Shown one piece after another: positions 21,958 through 34,254 of a DNA stretch of 64,000 nt; the stretch's first letter is position 1; every line of letters starts with the position of its first letter. The notes beneath the pieces are model-generated. The model was given only the letters and a program-made list of their open reading frames with translations. It was not told the DNA's origin and did no database searches. The DNA is taken from assembly GCA_024760905.1 (NCBI GenBank), contig CM045735.1, positions 13,449,749 through 13,513,748 of the forward strand. Reading direction: 5' to 3'. The stretch is from Plotosus lineatus (lineage: Eukaryota; Chordata; Actinopteri; Siluriformes; Plotosidae). The position numbers and the translations under genes are program-made.

Positions 21958-23927
21958 GTTTTTTGCTCTGTTTTTAGAGTTAAAAAAATGCTCGTTCATA
22001 CTTGACTTACATTTGGGTGCTGAATGTGAACATCAATTTGCATTGATTTTAGCTACATTGACAACAGGCTGGGGTGTACCTCAGGTGAGTTAGGGCACTT
22101 CCTGTTGGTACAGTTATGAGAATTTAGTTTTATTTTGTCATGACTGCACTTTTTTAAAAGCAGAAAAAAAAAACACAAGAATGAATACCTTTGATGTATT
22201 CTATGCTTCTGTGAGACCAGCGCGTTATTAGTGTACCTGTGGAACCATTTTTAATTTTATTTCGCCTTGGTTAGGGGACTGATTGTCAACTAGTCATATA
22301 TCAGTTGGAGCTTTTAGATCTAATGCACTGAGCTTGATACTTTTTTGTTAGGCACAAAGCTTTGCGATTGGTTACGATCACACTAATTCTGTGTTCTTTT
22401 TAATTTTTTTATTATTATTATGTACTTGCTTTTTTTTTGGTCTTTGCAAAGAATATCTTTGCACTTTAATCTCTGTAATGATTGTTCCATTTGTACTTTC
22501 AGTAAATGTCTGATTAAATGACAATTGTCCATGAAACCTGTGGCAACACAAGTTTAGATAGATTTTCACAATAGATAGTTAATTTCAATGATGTGATCCT
22601 CAAGTATTTACAACACATTAAAATGGGCAATTTTTTTTCTTTTTTTTTTTTTCTTTTTTTTTTTTTGGTCAACTATGGTGCTTTGTATATGGTATAGAAC
22701 TATTTAATTAACTAAATATTGTTCTTTTATGTTTGTTTCTTTTACAAAAGAGTGATATAAAAAAGGAATATCCAAAATGCTAGGAATGTACTGTAATATG
22801 TCAGAATACTGTATATAACAGCATATATTGCACAATGTATGATAAAATTTTAATAATTTTGAATAAATTGGACAATATATGCACGCCACTAAATATATTC
22901 ATGAAGCATATTCCCATATTTTGTATTAATTTTCCAACAGTGTGCTTGTATATTGATTTTTTTTAAATCAGCGTTTAGTCACTTAAGCGTTAAATAGATG
23001 CAAGAAAATCAATTTCCATTGAAGTTGTCATTTTTTTTGTTGGCCGTCATCTGGTTCATTGTGAGCATTCAAGTGGAATTTTCCTTCTTTTTTTTTTTTT
23101 TTTTTTTTTTTTTATCTAATCTGTGAAATTATTGCCCAAATATAAACTGAACAGTATCTTTTGTAGCACCATCAGGTTGTATTTCCACTAGTTGTGCAAT
23201 TAGGCTGCAGCAGGGCAACGCAAAGCTGAATAAACATTGGCTTAAAATCAGTGCAGAAGAGGATTTATGAGAAGTGGGTGGGGGGAAAAAATAAGGTTTT
23301 TAAGAGCACGATGATGTAAACAGCTCATTCAGTAGCATTGTAGCTGTCAACGAGTGACAAGCTTGACCTTAAATAACTTTTTTTATTGCGTTGCATTTAT
23401 TTTTTATGAAATTTCTATCTGTTCTCAGAACTTATTTTACTTTACCATGACGATTTATTTTAAGATCAGCATTTTCCATTTCAATTCATCATTTTTGCGT
23501 TGGCATAATTTTTAATAAAAAAAAACATATTAGTAAATCCTGACTCTTTGTTTTGATTAAATATAAAATCATTTTCACTACACTCTTGTGTTATTTGGTT
23601 TTTGGTTTTGTTTTTTTTTTGTTTTGTTTTGTTTTTTTTGGCATCAGGTATGATGTCATGTTTCTCATGTCATGTTTATTGCTTTAAAATATTTTTCATG
23701 GACGTTTTGATTGCTTCAACACAGAGAATATTTCTGAATTTTTGGTCCGATTTTGTCATTTTTGACCGGATGCATATTAATTTGTGTTCTTTACTTGGAA
23801 TTAAGTTCTTTACTTGGAACCCCACTCAGCTGTTATCCCCTCAATAAGGATTCTTGAATGAAATCTAGAAGAATATATGCATATGCTCAATGTACATTTC
23901 TCTACCAAACATAAATGTTTAGTGGTG

Positions 23928-23972
<45 letters not shown>

Positions 23973-24754
23973 GGCTGATTCTTAGTTGACTGTACAAGGT
24001 CTGGGCACTTTCTCTGTTATCTTGTAACAGATCAAACTGTATATACATGACTAGAGATATGTTAAGCATGATCTTTTGGATTTGTTGAATGCTATAATCC
24101 AATGCAGATGTGTTTCTGAATGAGGCACATGAAAGATGATTTTCCTGAATTTGAAGTACACTAGATGATTTATTACTTATTATTTATTATTTTTCATAAT
24201 CTCTTTGAAGCGATGAAGAAATGATGGGACGTTGCAATGATGGAGAAAATATGCCAACATTACCTGTTTTTGGTCTACCGATAATTGAACACATCACCTG
24301 ATTGAAAAAAAAAAACTGTTTTCTTTCATAATAAATGAAACAGATTAGCACGATTTTCCTGAACAATCATTTTAAAAGATTTCTTTTTGGATTTTGGCCT
24401 TGAAGATGTGATTGGACATCACCGTATTGTCAAGTGAAAGTATTTTGATCTGGAATTGATACCAATCAAACACAAAAGCTAAACCAAATGTTCTCGTTCT
24501 ATTACCAAGTCTGTTTGGCTTAATATAATATATTGCGGATAATAATTTGGGTATAATAAATACATTTATTATATATTAATTATATATAATAATGGTTTAT
24601 TGTATCTTTTTCAGTTAAGTGAGCATTATTTACAATAGTTGAGGTATTTTAAACCTGCTTCAATTCCTGAAATGGTACCATCAAGGGAATATCTTTTTTA
24701 TTTTTTATGGGGTTTTGAGGGTTTCTTCTATTTGTACTATGGGCAGTATGAAAA
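20219..24754. other. No gene recognised; possible distal 3' UTR or intergenic
   Basis: Long AT-rich stretch poor in recognisable transposons, unlike its surroundings. It has simple repeats: (GTT)n at 20819-20846, T-rich runs near 21940, 22630-22665 and 23087-23113, and (ATT)n at about 23930-23972. Low repeat content after a neuronal gene's stop codon would fit a long 3' UTR, but no direct evidence supports this. Confidence 0.4.
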
Positions 24755-25117
24755 TATTGAGGGTTCTCTTTGGGAGTAACGAGGATGGATAGGATCAGGA
24801 ATGAGTCCATCAGAGGGACAGCACATGTAAGAGATTTTGGAGACAAAGTCAGAGAGGCTAGATTGAGATGGTTTGGACATGTACAGAGGAGGGATAGTGA
24901 GTATATTGGTAGTAGGATGCTGAGGTTGGAACTGCCAGGCAGAAGGTCTAGAGGAAGACCAAAAAGAAGATTTATGGATGTGGTGAAGAAGGACATGAAG
25001 GTGGTTGGAGTAAGAGTAGAAGTTGCAGAGGACAGGATGAGATGGAGGCAGACGGGTTTGCTGTGGCGACCCCTGAAGGGAACAGATGAAAGGAAAAGAA
25101 GAAGAAGAAGAAGAAGA
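24755..25117 (+). mobile_element. RTE-type LINE, 5'-truncated 3' end
   Basis: Encodes RIRNESIRGTAHVRDFGDKV, REARLRWFGHVQRRDSEYIG, MLRLELPGRRSRGRPKRRFM and DVVKKDMKVVGVR. The 3' end then reads GCTGTGGCGACCCCTGAAGG and finishes in (GAA)n. It is the same family as 5375-5796. The frame stays open through the 3' end by chance. Confidence 0.87.
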
Positions 25118-25120
25118 CTA

Positions 25121-25480
25121 TATGGGCAGTGGTGGCCTGATGGTACAGGGCACTGGATCGCTGATCCTAAGGTTGGGGGTTCGAGTCCCACTCTCCACAA
25201 GGTTGTCACTGTCCCCACCAGTGCCGCTTAACTGGGTTATCAAAGGCGGGCCATGTCTCTCACCATCTATGGTGAGAGGTTCATGTACAAGAACCATTGC
25301 TGACTTTCGTAAAGAGTTCGTAAAGAGTAGCGGCACAGCCATCGGCGTGTTTTTGTCCCTTGCTAAAGGGTTGTGTCAGGAAGGGAATCCGACGTAAAAA
25401 CTTATGCCAAATCAAATGTGCGAATCATTCGCTGTGGCGACCCCTGAAAAAGGGAAAAAGCCGAAAGGAAGTCTCTCTCT
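25121..25480 (+). repeat. SINE-A, RTE-type tail, abutting the LINE
   Basis: Head GGGCAGTGGTGGCCTGATGG, B box GGTTCGAGTCC, the common body, and the 3' end TTCGCTGTGGCGACCCCTGA followed by AAAGGGAAAAAGCCGAAAGG. It begins within a few bases of the LINE's terminal GAA repeat. Confidence 0.88.
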
Positions 25481-25770
25481 TTTTCTTTCTATTTGTACTA
25501 TATATACTGTATGTTCAATAAAATTAACTTTTTTTCAATGTCGCTTTGAAATGCATCTTCTACATATGACAATAGCATACCTTTAAAAATGACTTCATGA
25601 ACATGATTAAGTATTAAGAGTCAATTCTCTGAATGCTAATTGACGTGATACAACATGATGATCCCTTGATGATATCATTCCAACTACAAGAAATAAATAG
25701 AGTACAATTTGGTACCTTTGTTCCTGAGAGGGCGTATGCATTTATTTTAACATTAAGAAGTTTTCAATAC

Positions 25771-25997
25771 CCCCACCCCACCCACACCCCACCCCACCCC
25801 CACCCCACCCCACCCCACCCCACACCCCACCCCACCCCACCCCACCCCACACCCCACCACACCCCACCCCACCCCACCCCACCCCACCCCACACCCCACC
25901 CCACCCACACCCCACACCCCACCCCACCCCACACCCCACCCCACCCCACCCACACACCCACACCCCACCCACACACCCACACACCACCCCACCCACC
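25771..25997. repeat. C-rich minisatellite (CCCCAC/CCCACA)n
   Basis: About 227 bases made only of C and A on the + strand, in units of ACCCC with occasional ACAC. The minus strand has dozens of GGGG runs spaced by one to three bases. Long open frames on both strands are by-products of the repeat. Confidence 0.93.
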
Positions 25998-27829
25998 TTA
26001 AAACGTTATATCCGGTCGAGAGCAGAACTGTCGGACGCTGGGCGAGTTTTTGAGTGCATGCCTAAACATTGACCTCCTAGCAAACATCAGGGATTTAAAC
26101 AATGATCATGCTGCTTACTTTGCGTGGAAACGGGGCGAGGTTCCGGTATCAGCACAACATGGCGCATGGGTGAGTTCAAGATGTCAATTTTCATTTGGCA
26201 CTCCATGTGCTGGCAGGAAATACATCGAAATGATCAGGAACATAGGTTGACTGCAGATACACACAAATCAATAGAACTTTTCATGAGTTGTAAATAAAGA
26301 CTCCATATCTTGCAATATATTTTTGTACATGAGAAATTGCTGCACACTGTGGATATTGTTAATGAATGATAAAGGAGTTGTTTGTGGTTCAGTATAGTGA
26401 ACAATGTGAATAATAATAATAATAATCTTAAAAATTAGATTTGCGAGTCAAAATGATTCAAATATATTTAAAATATTAAAATACTGTATACAAACCAAAG
26501 GGGATAACAAAGGTTGTGTACTGGGACTGTAGGTGGGTTTGTTTGCTATATCATATACTATATCATATATATTTTTTTTTAATTGATTTTATCTTCATAC
26601 ACAGCTCTGCATTTAGAAATACTGTATAACACTTTGAGACGTACATTGATTAGAATAGTAACCTGATATGATCGCACTTCATCAGGAAATTTTATTTATT
26701 CATTAATTTTTTCAAAAAAAAAAAAAAAAACAACTAGACCTTATTTGAGAAAATATTATACGTACTTATACATATTTTTATACCATCATTGCCCTTTACA
26801 TTAAAACTTTTACTGTGAAAAATGGCTTGAGCCCTGCTGTGTGTATTGTGGTATTCGATCACACTTTATTTGAGCTTGTCTCCCTCCCCCTTTTATTTTT
26901 TAATTCAATTTTCTGTAATTTCTCACAAACACCGATGCAATGCATTATTGTCCTACGATGCCATTTAAGTCAATGATGCGTCTGGGTAGATATACTGCGT
27001 CGTTGACCTTAATGGTATTTGGCCGACGGGAGGGCACACATACGATCTGTATAGTAGCACAGTGTAAGATATGTGTAATCTGTATTCTTCTAGTAAGCAG
27101 ACTGTACAAGTAGAGATATTTTGGCAGTGTACTGTATGTATAAAGGACAGATATTTATAGCTACAAATTAAAAGAAAAATGAATGATATATCTTTTTGTA
27201 AAAGGAAAAGAAAGTGTGATCCAACTTTGATGTCCTATTTCTGGAAAAAAAAAAAAAAATTGTATTTTTTTTCCCCCCTGTCGTGACGGTAGAGAAATTG
27301 TGGTTATTAGAGAAGCGACAGATGTTACAAACGGCTTTTGTAGTATACCTGTAGATACTCTTACAGTCAAAGTGACATTTTATATAAACATCAGTGTGGT
27401 GTGCATTCAATCGCCTTCCCATCGACCACATTCTGACTTTGGTGCTATTTATGATCCATTTTTTTGGTCTAGACAGACGTTGGTTTTGGCGCAAATGTCA
27501 CATTTCACACATATTCGGAGTAATGTAAACACCTAGCTGACAGTGTTTGTTAATATTTGATGAAACAACAGCAACTAAAAAAAATTCTCACTGTTAATTG
27601 TATTAATGAAATGTTAGCAAAGACATGTACCGAGTAAAGAAATGATATGTGATGCTTACAAAATGCTGTAAACAAACTCTTGTCAGAAACAAATGGCCTG
27701 GATTGAATTAAGAAAAAATAAATAAAGAAATTATGAGAATACGTAGAGCATGTACATTACAAATTATACAAAAGGAGAGATTTGTGATATTACAAAATTT
27801 AAAGGGGGAAATGGTGGAAGAACTGGCAC
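25998..27829. other. Nothing recognised
   Basis: AT-rich sequence with scattered A/T runs (near 26714-26730 and 27246-27260). AATAAA-like signals occur near 26292. No coding segment or transposon recognised. Confidence 0.45.
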
Positions 27830-30335
27830 AACAGGGAGGGGGGGAAGGGAGGAAGGAAGGAAAGAAGGAAATAAAGGGTTTGTAAGAATGGAAAGAAGGA
27901 AGAAAGGCTGGGAGTGAGGAAGGGAGAAGGGAAAACTTTGTAATAGGAACTCGGGGAGGGAGGAGGAAGAAGGAACTGGTGTCCGGGAAAACTTGAGGAG
28001 GAATTTGCAAAAACAAGAGGTCAGGAAAGGAGGAAGAAAGGATGAGCAAGAGGGAAGAAGGAAGAATTTATAACAACAGGAAGAAAGCAAGGGAATGAGG
28101 GAGGGAGAAGTCAAGAATTTGTCAAAACAGCAAGTGAGGGAGGTAGAAAGCAGGAAAAAGTAGAAGGAAGGATTTGTTACTAGGAGGAAGGAAGGAAGGA
28201 AGGACGGAAGGAAGGGAGGGAGGGATGGAGGGAGGAAGGAACAAAGGGAGGGAGGGAGGAATGAAGGGAGGAATGGATGAAGGAAGGAAGGGAGAAATGG
28301 AGGAAGGAAGGAAGGAGGGAAGGAAGGGAGGAAGAAAGGGAAGAAGGAAGGGAGGAAGGAAGCAAGGAAGGAAGGAAGGAAGGAAGAAACGGAGGGATAA
28401 AGGAAGAGAGGAAGGAAAAAATGGGGTAAGAAGGAAGGGATGACGGAGGGAAGGAAGGAAGGAAGGCAGGGAGGAAGGAAGGAAGGAAGGAGGAAAGGAA
28501 GGAAAGAAGGAAGGGAAGAAGGAAGGAAGGAAAGAAAGAAGGGAGGAAGGGAAGAAGGAAGGAAGGAAAGAAAGAAGGGAGGAAAGAAAGAATGAAGGAA
28601 GGGAGGAAAGAAAGAAGGGGAAGGAAGGAAAGAAAGAATGAAGGAAGGAAAGAAAGGAGGGAGGAAAGAAAGAACGAAGGAAGGAAGGAAGGGAGGAAAG
28701 AAAGAAGGGGGAAGGAAGGAAGGAAGGAAGGAAAGAAAGAATGAAGGAAGGACGGAAAGAAAGAAGGGAGGATAGAAAGTATGAAGGAATGAAGGAAGGA
28801 AAGAAAGAAGGGAGGAGGAAACAAAGAAGGGAGGAACGAAGGAAGGATAGAAGGAGGGAAGGGAGAAAGGAAGGAAGGAAGGAAGGAAGGAAGGAAGGGA
28901 GGAAGGAAGCAAGGAAGGAAGGAAGGAATGGAGGGAGAAAGGAAGAGAGGAAGGAAAAATGGGGTAAGAAGGAAGGGATGACGGAGGGAAGGAAGGAAGG
29001 AAGGCAGGGAGGAAGGAAGGAAGGAAGGAGGAAAGGAAGGAAAGAAGGAAGGGAAGAAGGAAGGAAGGAAAGAAAGAAGGGAGGAAGGGAAGAAGGAAGG
29101 AAGGAAAGAAAGAATGAAGGAAGGGAGGAAAGAAAGAAGGGGGAAGGAAGGAAAGAAAGAATGAAGGAAGGAAAGAAAGGAGGGAGGAAAGAAAGAAGGG
29201 GAAGGAAGGAAGGAAGGAAAGAAAGAATGAAGGAAGGACGGAAAGAAAGAAGGGAGGATAGAAAGTATGAAGGAATGAAGGAAGGAAAGAAAGAAGGGAG
29301 GGAGGAAACAAAGAAGGGAGGAACGAAGGAAGGATAGAAGGAGGGAAGGGAGAAAGGAAGGAAGGAAGGAAGGAAGGAAGGAAGGGAGGAAGGAAGCAAG
29401 GAAGGAAGGAAGGAATGGAGGGAGAAAGGAAGAGAGGAAGTAAGGAATGGGCGAAGAAGGAAGGGATGACGGGGAAGGAAGGAAGGAAGGAAGGAAGAAG
29501 GAAGGAAAGAAAGAAGGAAGGAAGGAAAGAAAGAAGGGAGAAAGGAAGGAAGGGAGGAAATAAGGAAGGAAGGAAAGAAAGAAGGGAGGAAGGGAAGAAG
29601 GAAGGAAGGAAGGAAAGAAAGAAGGGAGGAAAGAAAGAATGAAGGAAGGGAGGAAAGAAAGAAGGGGGAAGGAAGGAAGGAAAGAAAGAATGAAGGAAGG
29701 AAAGAAAGGAGGGAGGAAAGAAAGAATGAAAGAAGGAAGGAAGGGAGGAAAGAAAGAAGGGGGAAGGAAGGAAGGAAGGAAAGAAAGAATGAAGGAAGGA
29801 CGGAAAGAAAGAAGGGAGGAAAGAAAGTATGAAGGAATGAAGGAAGGAAAGAAAGAAGGGAGGGAAGAATCAAAGAAGGGAGGAATGAAGGAAGGATAGA
29901 AGGAGGGAAGGGAGAAAGGAAGGAAGGAAGGAAGGAAGGGAGGAAGGAAGCAAGGAAGGAAGGAAGGAATGGAGGGAGAAAGGAAGAGAGGAAGTAAGGA
30001 ATGGGCGAAGAAGGAAGGGATGACGCAGGGAAGGAAGGAAGGAAGGAAGGGAAGAAGGAAGGAAAGAAAGAAGGAAGGAAGGAAAGAAAGAAGGGAGCAA
30101 GGAAGGAAGGAAGGAAAGAAAGAAAGAAGAAAGGAAAGAATGGAGGGAGGGAGGGAGGAAGGAAAGAAAGAAGGGAGGAAAGAAAGAAGGGTGGGAGGGA
30201 GGAAGGAAAGAAAGAAGGAAGGAAAGAAAGAAAGAAGGGAGGAAAGAAAGAAAGAAGGGAGGAAGGAAGGAAGGGAGGGAGGAAGAAAAGTAAAAGTAGG
30301 AAATAAAAGTGAATTGGAAGGAAAGAAGGAGGGAG
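27830..30335. repeat. 2.5-kb polypurine satellite (GGAA/GAAA/GGGA)n
   Basis: The + strand is almost purely A and G, in GAAG/GGAA-type units. From 28160 pyrimidines are rare. It has higher-order structure: a block with AGGATAGAAGGAGGGAAGGG followed by GGAAGCAAGG and GGAATGGAGGGAGAAAGG recurs at about 28840, 29330 and 29890, a spacing of roughly 490 and 560 bases. The minus strand shows frames of 515 and 583 codons made of Ser, Phe, Leu and Pro, and the + strand shows Lys/Glu/Gly/Arg frames. Neither has a protein-like composition. Confidence 0.93.
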
Positions 30336-30508
30336 TTATAATACCGGCTCAGACATTAGTTCTCATTTACCTGGTCATTCTATTCTCTCCATCCATTTTC
30401 AGTCACAGTAACATGAGCAGTGGTTTGACATTCTTTATTATTATTTATTTTTGTTCTGTTATCTGAAGAACTTTCTGCTTTTCATTTCCAGTTTATTTGC
30501 TCTACATT

Positions 30509-30567
30509 CTCTGATCCACTGATCCACTGATCTACTGATCCACTGATCCACTGATCCACTGATCCAC
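30509..30567. repeat. 8-bp tandem repeat (GATCCACT)n
   Basis: About seven units of GATCCACT, one with a C-to-T change (GATCTACT). Confidence 0.9.
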
Positions 30568-30668
30568 ACCCTAAATTCATTTCACTGATTCTGATATTTC
30601 TGTAGAATAGGGACAGTGATGAACTTTATTATTTAGTTGAATTGCCACACATGAAAACTTACACAATG

Positions 30669-31062
<394 letters not shown>

Positions 31063-32222
31063 ATAATTTTAAAAGATTATTAAATGATTAAGAGTATATT
31101 TTATACCTTTTAACCAAATGCACATGTACACTACACTTATAATACAACTTGTCAAAAACATCTCAATAATATTACCCACTGTCTTGTCAGTGCCAAGTTA
31201 TTTTGAAGTAATGTATTTATTTATTATTATTTCAAGAGATACAGTAACTATGAAAAATTATTGAGAGAATATTTTTTATCTGAATGTATTATAATACAGA
31301 AGTAAAGAATAAAATGGTGGCGAGTTATATAGAATGTAAAAGAACTCACAGTATTTCACTATTTTTGCCTTGCATATTGTGAGCCGTATCATCCATGCGT
31401 TTTATACCAACACAACAATTAGTCAAACCAAAGGGCCGTTCCTGCAGATCGTATGTCTCTCTGGTGTCTAGAGAACTTTTGTTGGTTAGTCCAGGCTCAA
31501 TGTTAAAGAGAGTAAAGGAATGCTCTTAAAAATAGATAATGTATTCATCATTCAGCTACGTGATTGCTGTAATAGCCTCCAGCCATTCAGGGCTAATTTA
31601 TTTAGTTCAGAATTTGGTCATATAGGATACGATGATATAGGACTATGGGAATGGGATGGAGAATTTCGTGATTCAGGACTGTGGGAAAATAATTTTGGAT
31701 CTGGGAATGTCGCTTGGTTCAGGCATATTGACCCATGATTTAATATCATGCATGCCATTTGGAAAACAACGAGCTCATACATCTAAAGTAGGTTTGGCCT
31801 TTATTTCTCATGCTCTGTGCTGAGTAAAGCTCCTTGGGTTGCCATGTTCAGATGCTACAGTGTTATGTAACCTTTACTCTGCTTCAGAAATGTTTTGTAT
31901 TTTGATATAATAAAAGACTGAAAATGAATGTGTAGATGATTGTGCTTCCATTGCTTTTAACACAGAAATCACAGGTCCCTCTTCAAATGACTGCACACGG
32001 TTACATTTTCCATTTTCAACCAAAAAAGGTGATGTAACAACAATACTTTCATTTCCTACAAACAAGAAACCATGATTACACCCATAGGCAAACTTTTGAA
32101 TCAACCTCAAAATAATATTTCCTAAATATCCAGAGGTGTGAACAAAATTGAGAAGATTTAGTTACCTTTTAATAACCAATTGGCCTCTTCATCCTGAAAC
32201 ACTTCATACCTGCAAAGTAAAG
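31063..32222. other. Nothing recognised
   Basis: AT-rich, apparently single-copy sequence. An open frame at 31520-31738 lacks splice signals and homology. Confidence 0.45.
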
Positions 32223-32760
32223 TACAGTCATACCTCACCTTACGAAATTCATTCGTTCCAAAAGTGGTTTCGTAACGTGACTTTTTTCATAAGCAGAGTC
32301 GCATTTTACATGTAAAAGGCCTGATTCATCCCAGGGCCCAAAATACTACCCACTAAGCCCTTGAAAAATATAAACGTATACCAATTTTGTATGAAATATG
32401 TGTTAAAAGTAAAAGAAAATCATTTATTAAACCATTCAAATGAATAAGACATGCAAATCATTTACCATTGGGGTTGGGCTCCTTCTGCTTCAATAACGTA
32501 CCGATGGTAGACGAGTTTCGGACATATTCCTTTGCGATATCACTCAACCACATGCCACTTTCATATTTTTTTTATCATCTCCTGTTTTACTTCTATTGAT
32601 AACAGAGCCCGCTTCTTGTTTTGACTTACACCAGGAATCACTTTCTTGGAGCCCATGAAGAATAACGAAGAATAAAGTTGCAATGAGCACACTCGAAAAA
32701 CTCACGAAACAACAGTAACTCTGTCCTTTACGCGTGTTAGAACTCTGTGATGTGGCTGAG
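32223..32760 (-). mobile_element. Tigger family C relic with start of transposase
   Basis: Begins TACAGTCATACCTCACCTTA. The minus strand carries ATG near 32660 and reads MGSKKVIPGVSQNKKRALLS then IEVKQEMI before decay. The 5' leader GTGTGCTCATTGCAACTTTA matches the copy at 42977-43667 (GTGTGCTCGTTGCAACTTTA). Only the N-terminal DNA-binding start of the transposase is present. Confidence 0.72.
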
Positions 32761-33162
32761 CTGGTCGGTGGCTCACACCTGAATTCACTCTTCTCATCTA
32801 CTCCCAGTAAATACGAGCACGATCACCTCTGCGCCAGAGGATTAACTCGCATCACATCCCTGCTTCTTTGTACTGTATACGCTAACTCCGTTTTCTGCCC
32901 GCTCTGGCTGACGGGTGGGGCTGAGCTGTTCGGGCTGAATGCAGTTCACCTCAGTGAAAGCGCGCTGCTTAAGTGCTTCCCCTTTGAATAATAAATCCAC
33001 TCTGCCATCTCACGCTGCCTCCTGCATTCTGCTACAATTTGCATTCAGCTCATTATGTCATTACATCACATTTTATATTCTTTATGTACAGTACAATGCA
33101 ATTCCTCCCTCTAGTAGGCGTCTGATAAGTATTTTTGATCATTATTGTATTGAACAATATAC

Positions 33163-33167
<5 letters not shown>

Positions 33168-33212
<45 letters not shown>
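33168..33212. repeat. (TA)n microsatellite
   Basis: TGTGTGTATATATA run. Confidence 0.9.
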
Positions 33213-33215
<3 letters not shown>

Positions 33216-33219
33216 TATA

Positions 33220-33525
33220 TATAGACTGTATACTGTTTATATATTTTATTAATAAATATCACAGTACAAAATTAAAAAGGTTTTCTTACTTATTACTACA
33301 TTTTACTATATTAATACTGTAATAATGAGTAAGACTATCTATAGAATGAGTTTAAGAAGCATATATTAGCGCATGTAATAGATACATAGTATTTTATTTC
33401 TGGTTGATCATTTGCGCATGTAATATGATACATGGGGTTTTACTTCCGGGTACAGAACTCGCGGATTATCTTCATTCGCGGGAGGGGCCGGAAGCAAACC
33501 GCCACGAATAACGAGGGCCTACTGT
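33220..33525. mobile_element. Tigger family G, 3'-end fragment
   Basis: Shares with 48225-48473 the phrases AGTAAGACTATCTATAGAAT and TTTAAGAAGCATAT, and the end CGAATAACGAGGGCCTACTG + TA. Confidence 0.65.
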
Positions 33526-33575
33526 AGCTGATTTTTGCTTATTTAAATGTAAATGTTGTTCACTTGGGGTTTTAG

Positions 33576-33808
33576 TATAGAGGGATCCCTCACTTTCCAC
33601 GGTTAATGGGGACTGAGACCGCCCTGTGACCGCCGATTTCTGTGAAGTAGGATTGACCCCCCCCCCCCCCGACTGACGTATATGTACATGTATATGTGTA
33701 TATCATTTCAATAAATACATATTCAATGTTATAAATGCTTATAATAACAATTAAACATTCAAAAATAATGCATAAGATGTAAATAAAATATAAATACACA
33801 CACATACA

Positions 33809-33858
<50 letters not shown>

Positions 33859-34122
33859 TATGCGGGCACATACTCAGATGCGCACCTAACATAAAAATGT
33901 AAGTAGTTTTCTTGGGGGGGTTTGGGGTTGTTTTTTGTTTTTGTTTGTTTGGGTTTTTTTTTTTTTTTTGCATAATTGCCTTGTTTTGTCGCATTTTCTT
34001 TAACTTTTTCCCTATTTTTCCTTAATTTCCTTATTTTTTATGTTTCAATGAATATTTTTGAAAAACCCGCAATGCACTGAAGCCGCAGAAACTGAAGCAC
34101 GACGTAGCGAGGGATCACTGTA
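33576..34122. mobile_element. MITE family E with internal (CA)n
   Basis: Same landmarks as the 8601 copy: TAGAGGGATCCCTCACTTTC, CAATAAATACATATTCAATG, a (CA)n tract at 33806-33855, CAATGCACTGAAGCCGCAG and the end GGGATCACTGTA. TA at both borders. Confidence 0.82.
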
Positions 34123-34254
34123 CTTGTAAATGAATAACTTTCTTAACAAAGTGAGGCATTTCCTGCTTGCTATGTTTTTAAGCTAATTAACACTATTCCA
34201 AAACTAGAGGAACACCCATAGAGTACAAGGTACTGCCACAAGGCACAAATGAAT

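Noticed and set aside
25633..26001. Open frames of Pro/His/Thr or Gly/Val/Trp/Cys
   Set aside because: By-products of the C-rich minisatellite, open on both strands.
27764..29873. Minus-strand open frames of 515 and 583 codons
   Set aside because: They consist of Ser, Phe, Leu and Pro from a purine-only repeat read on the opposite strand. There are no domains, promoter or splice signals, and all frames of the tract are open.
30509..30567. CRISPR-like repeat array
   Set aside because: Units of 8 bases are contiguous with no spacers; this is a short tandem repeat in a vertebrate genome.
31520..31738. 72-codon open frame with Trp-Glu-Trp-Asp-Gly segments
   Set aside because: Looks protein-like at first, but has no splice borders, no homology I recognise and no neighbouring exon.
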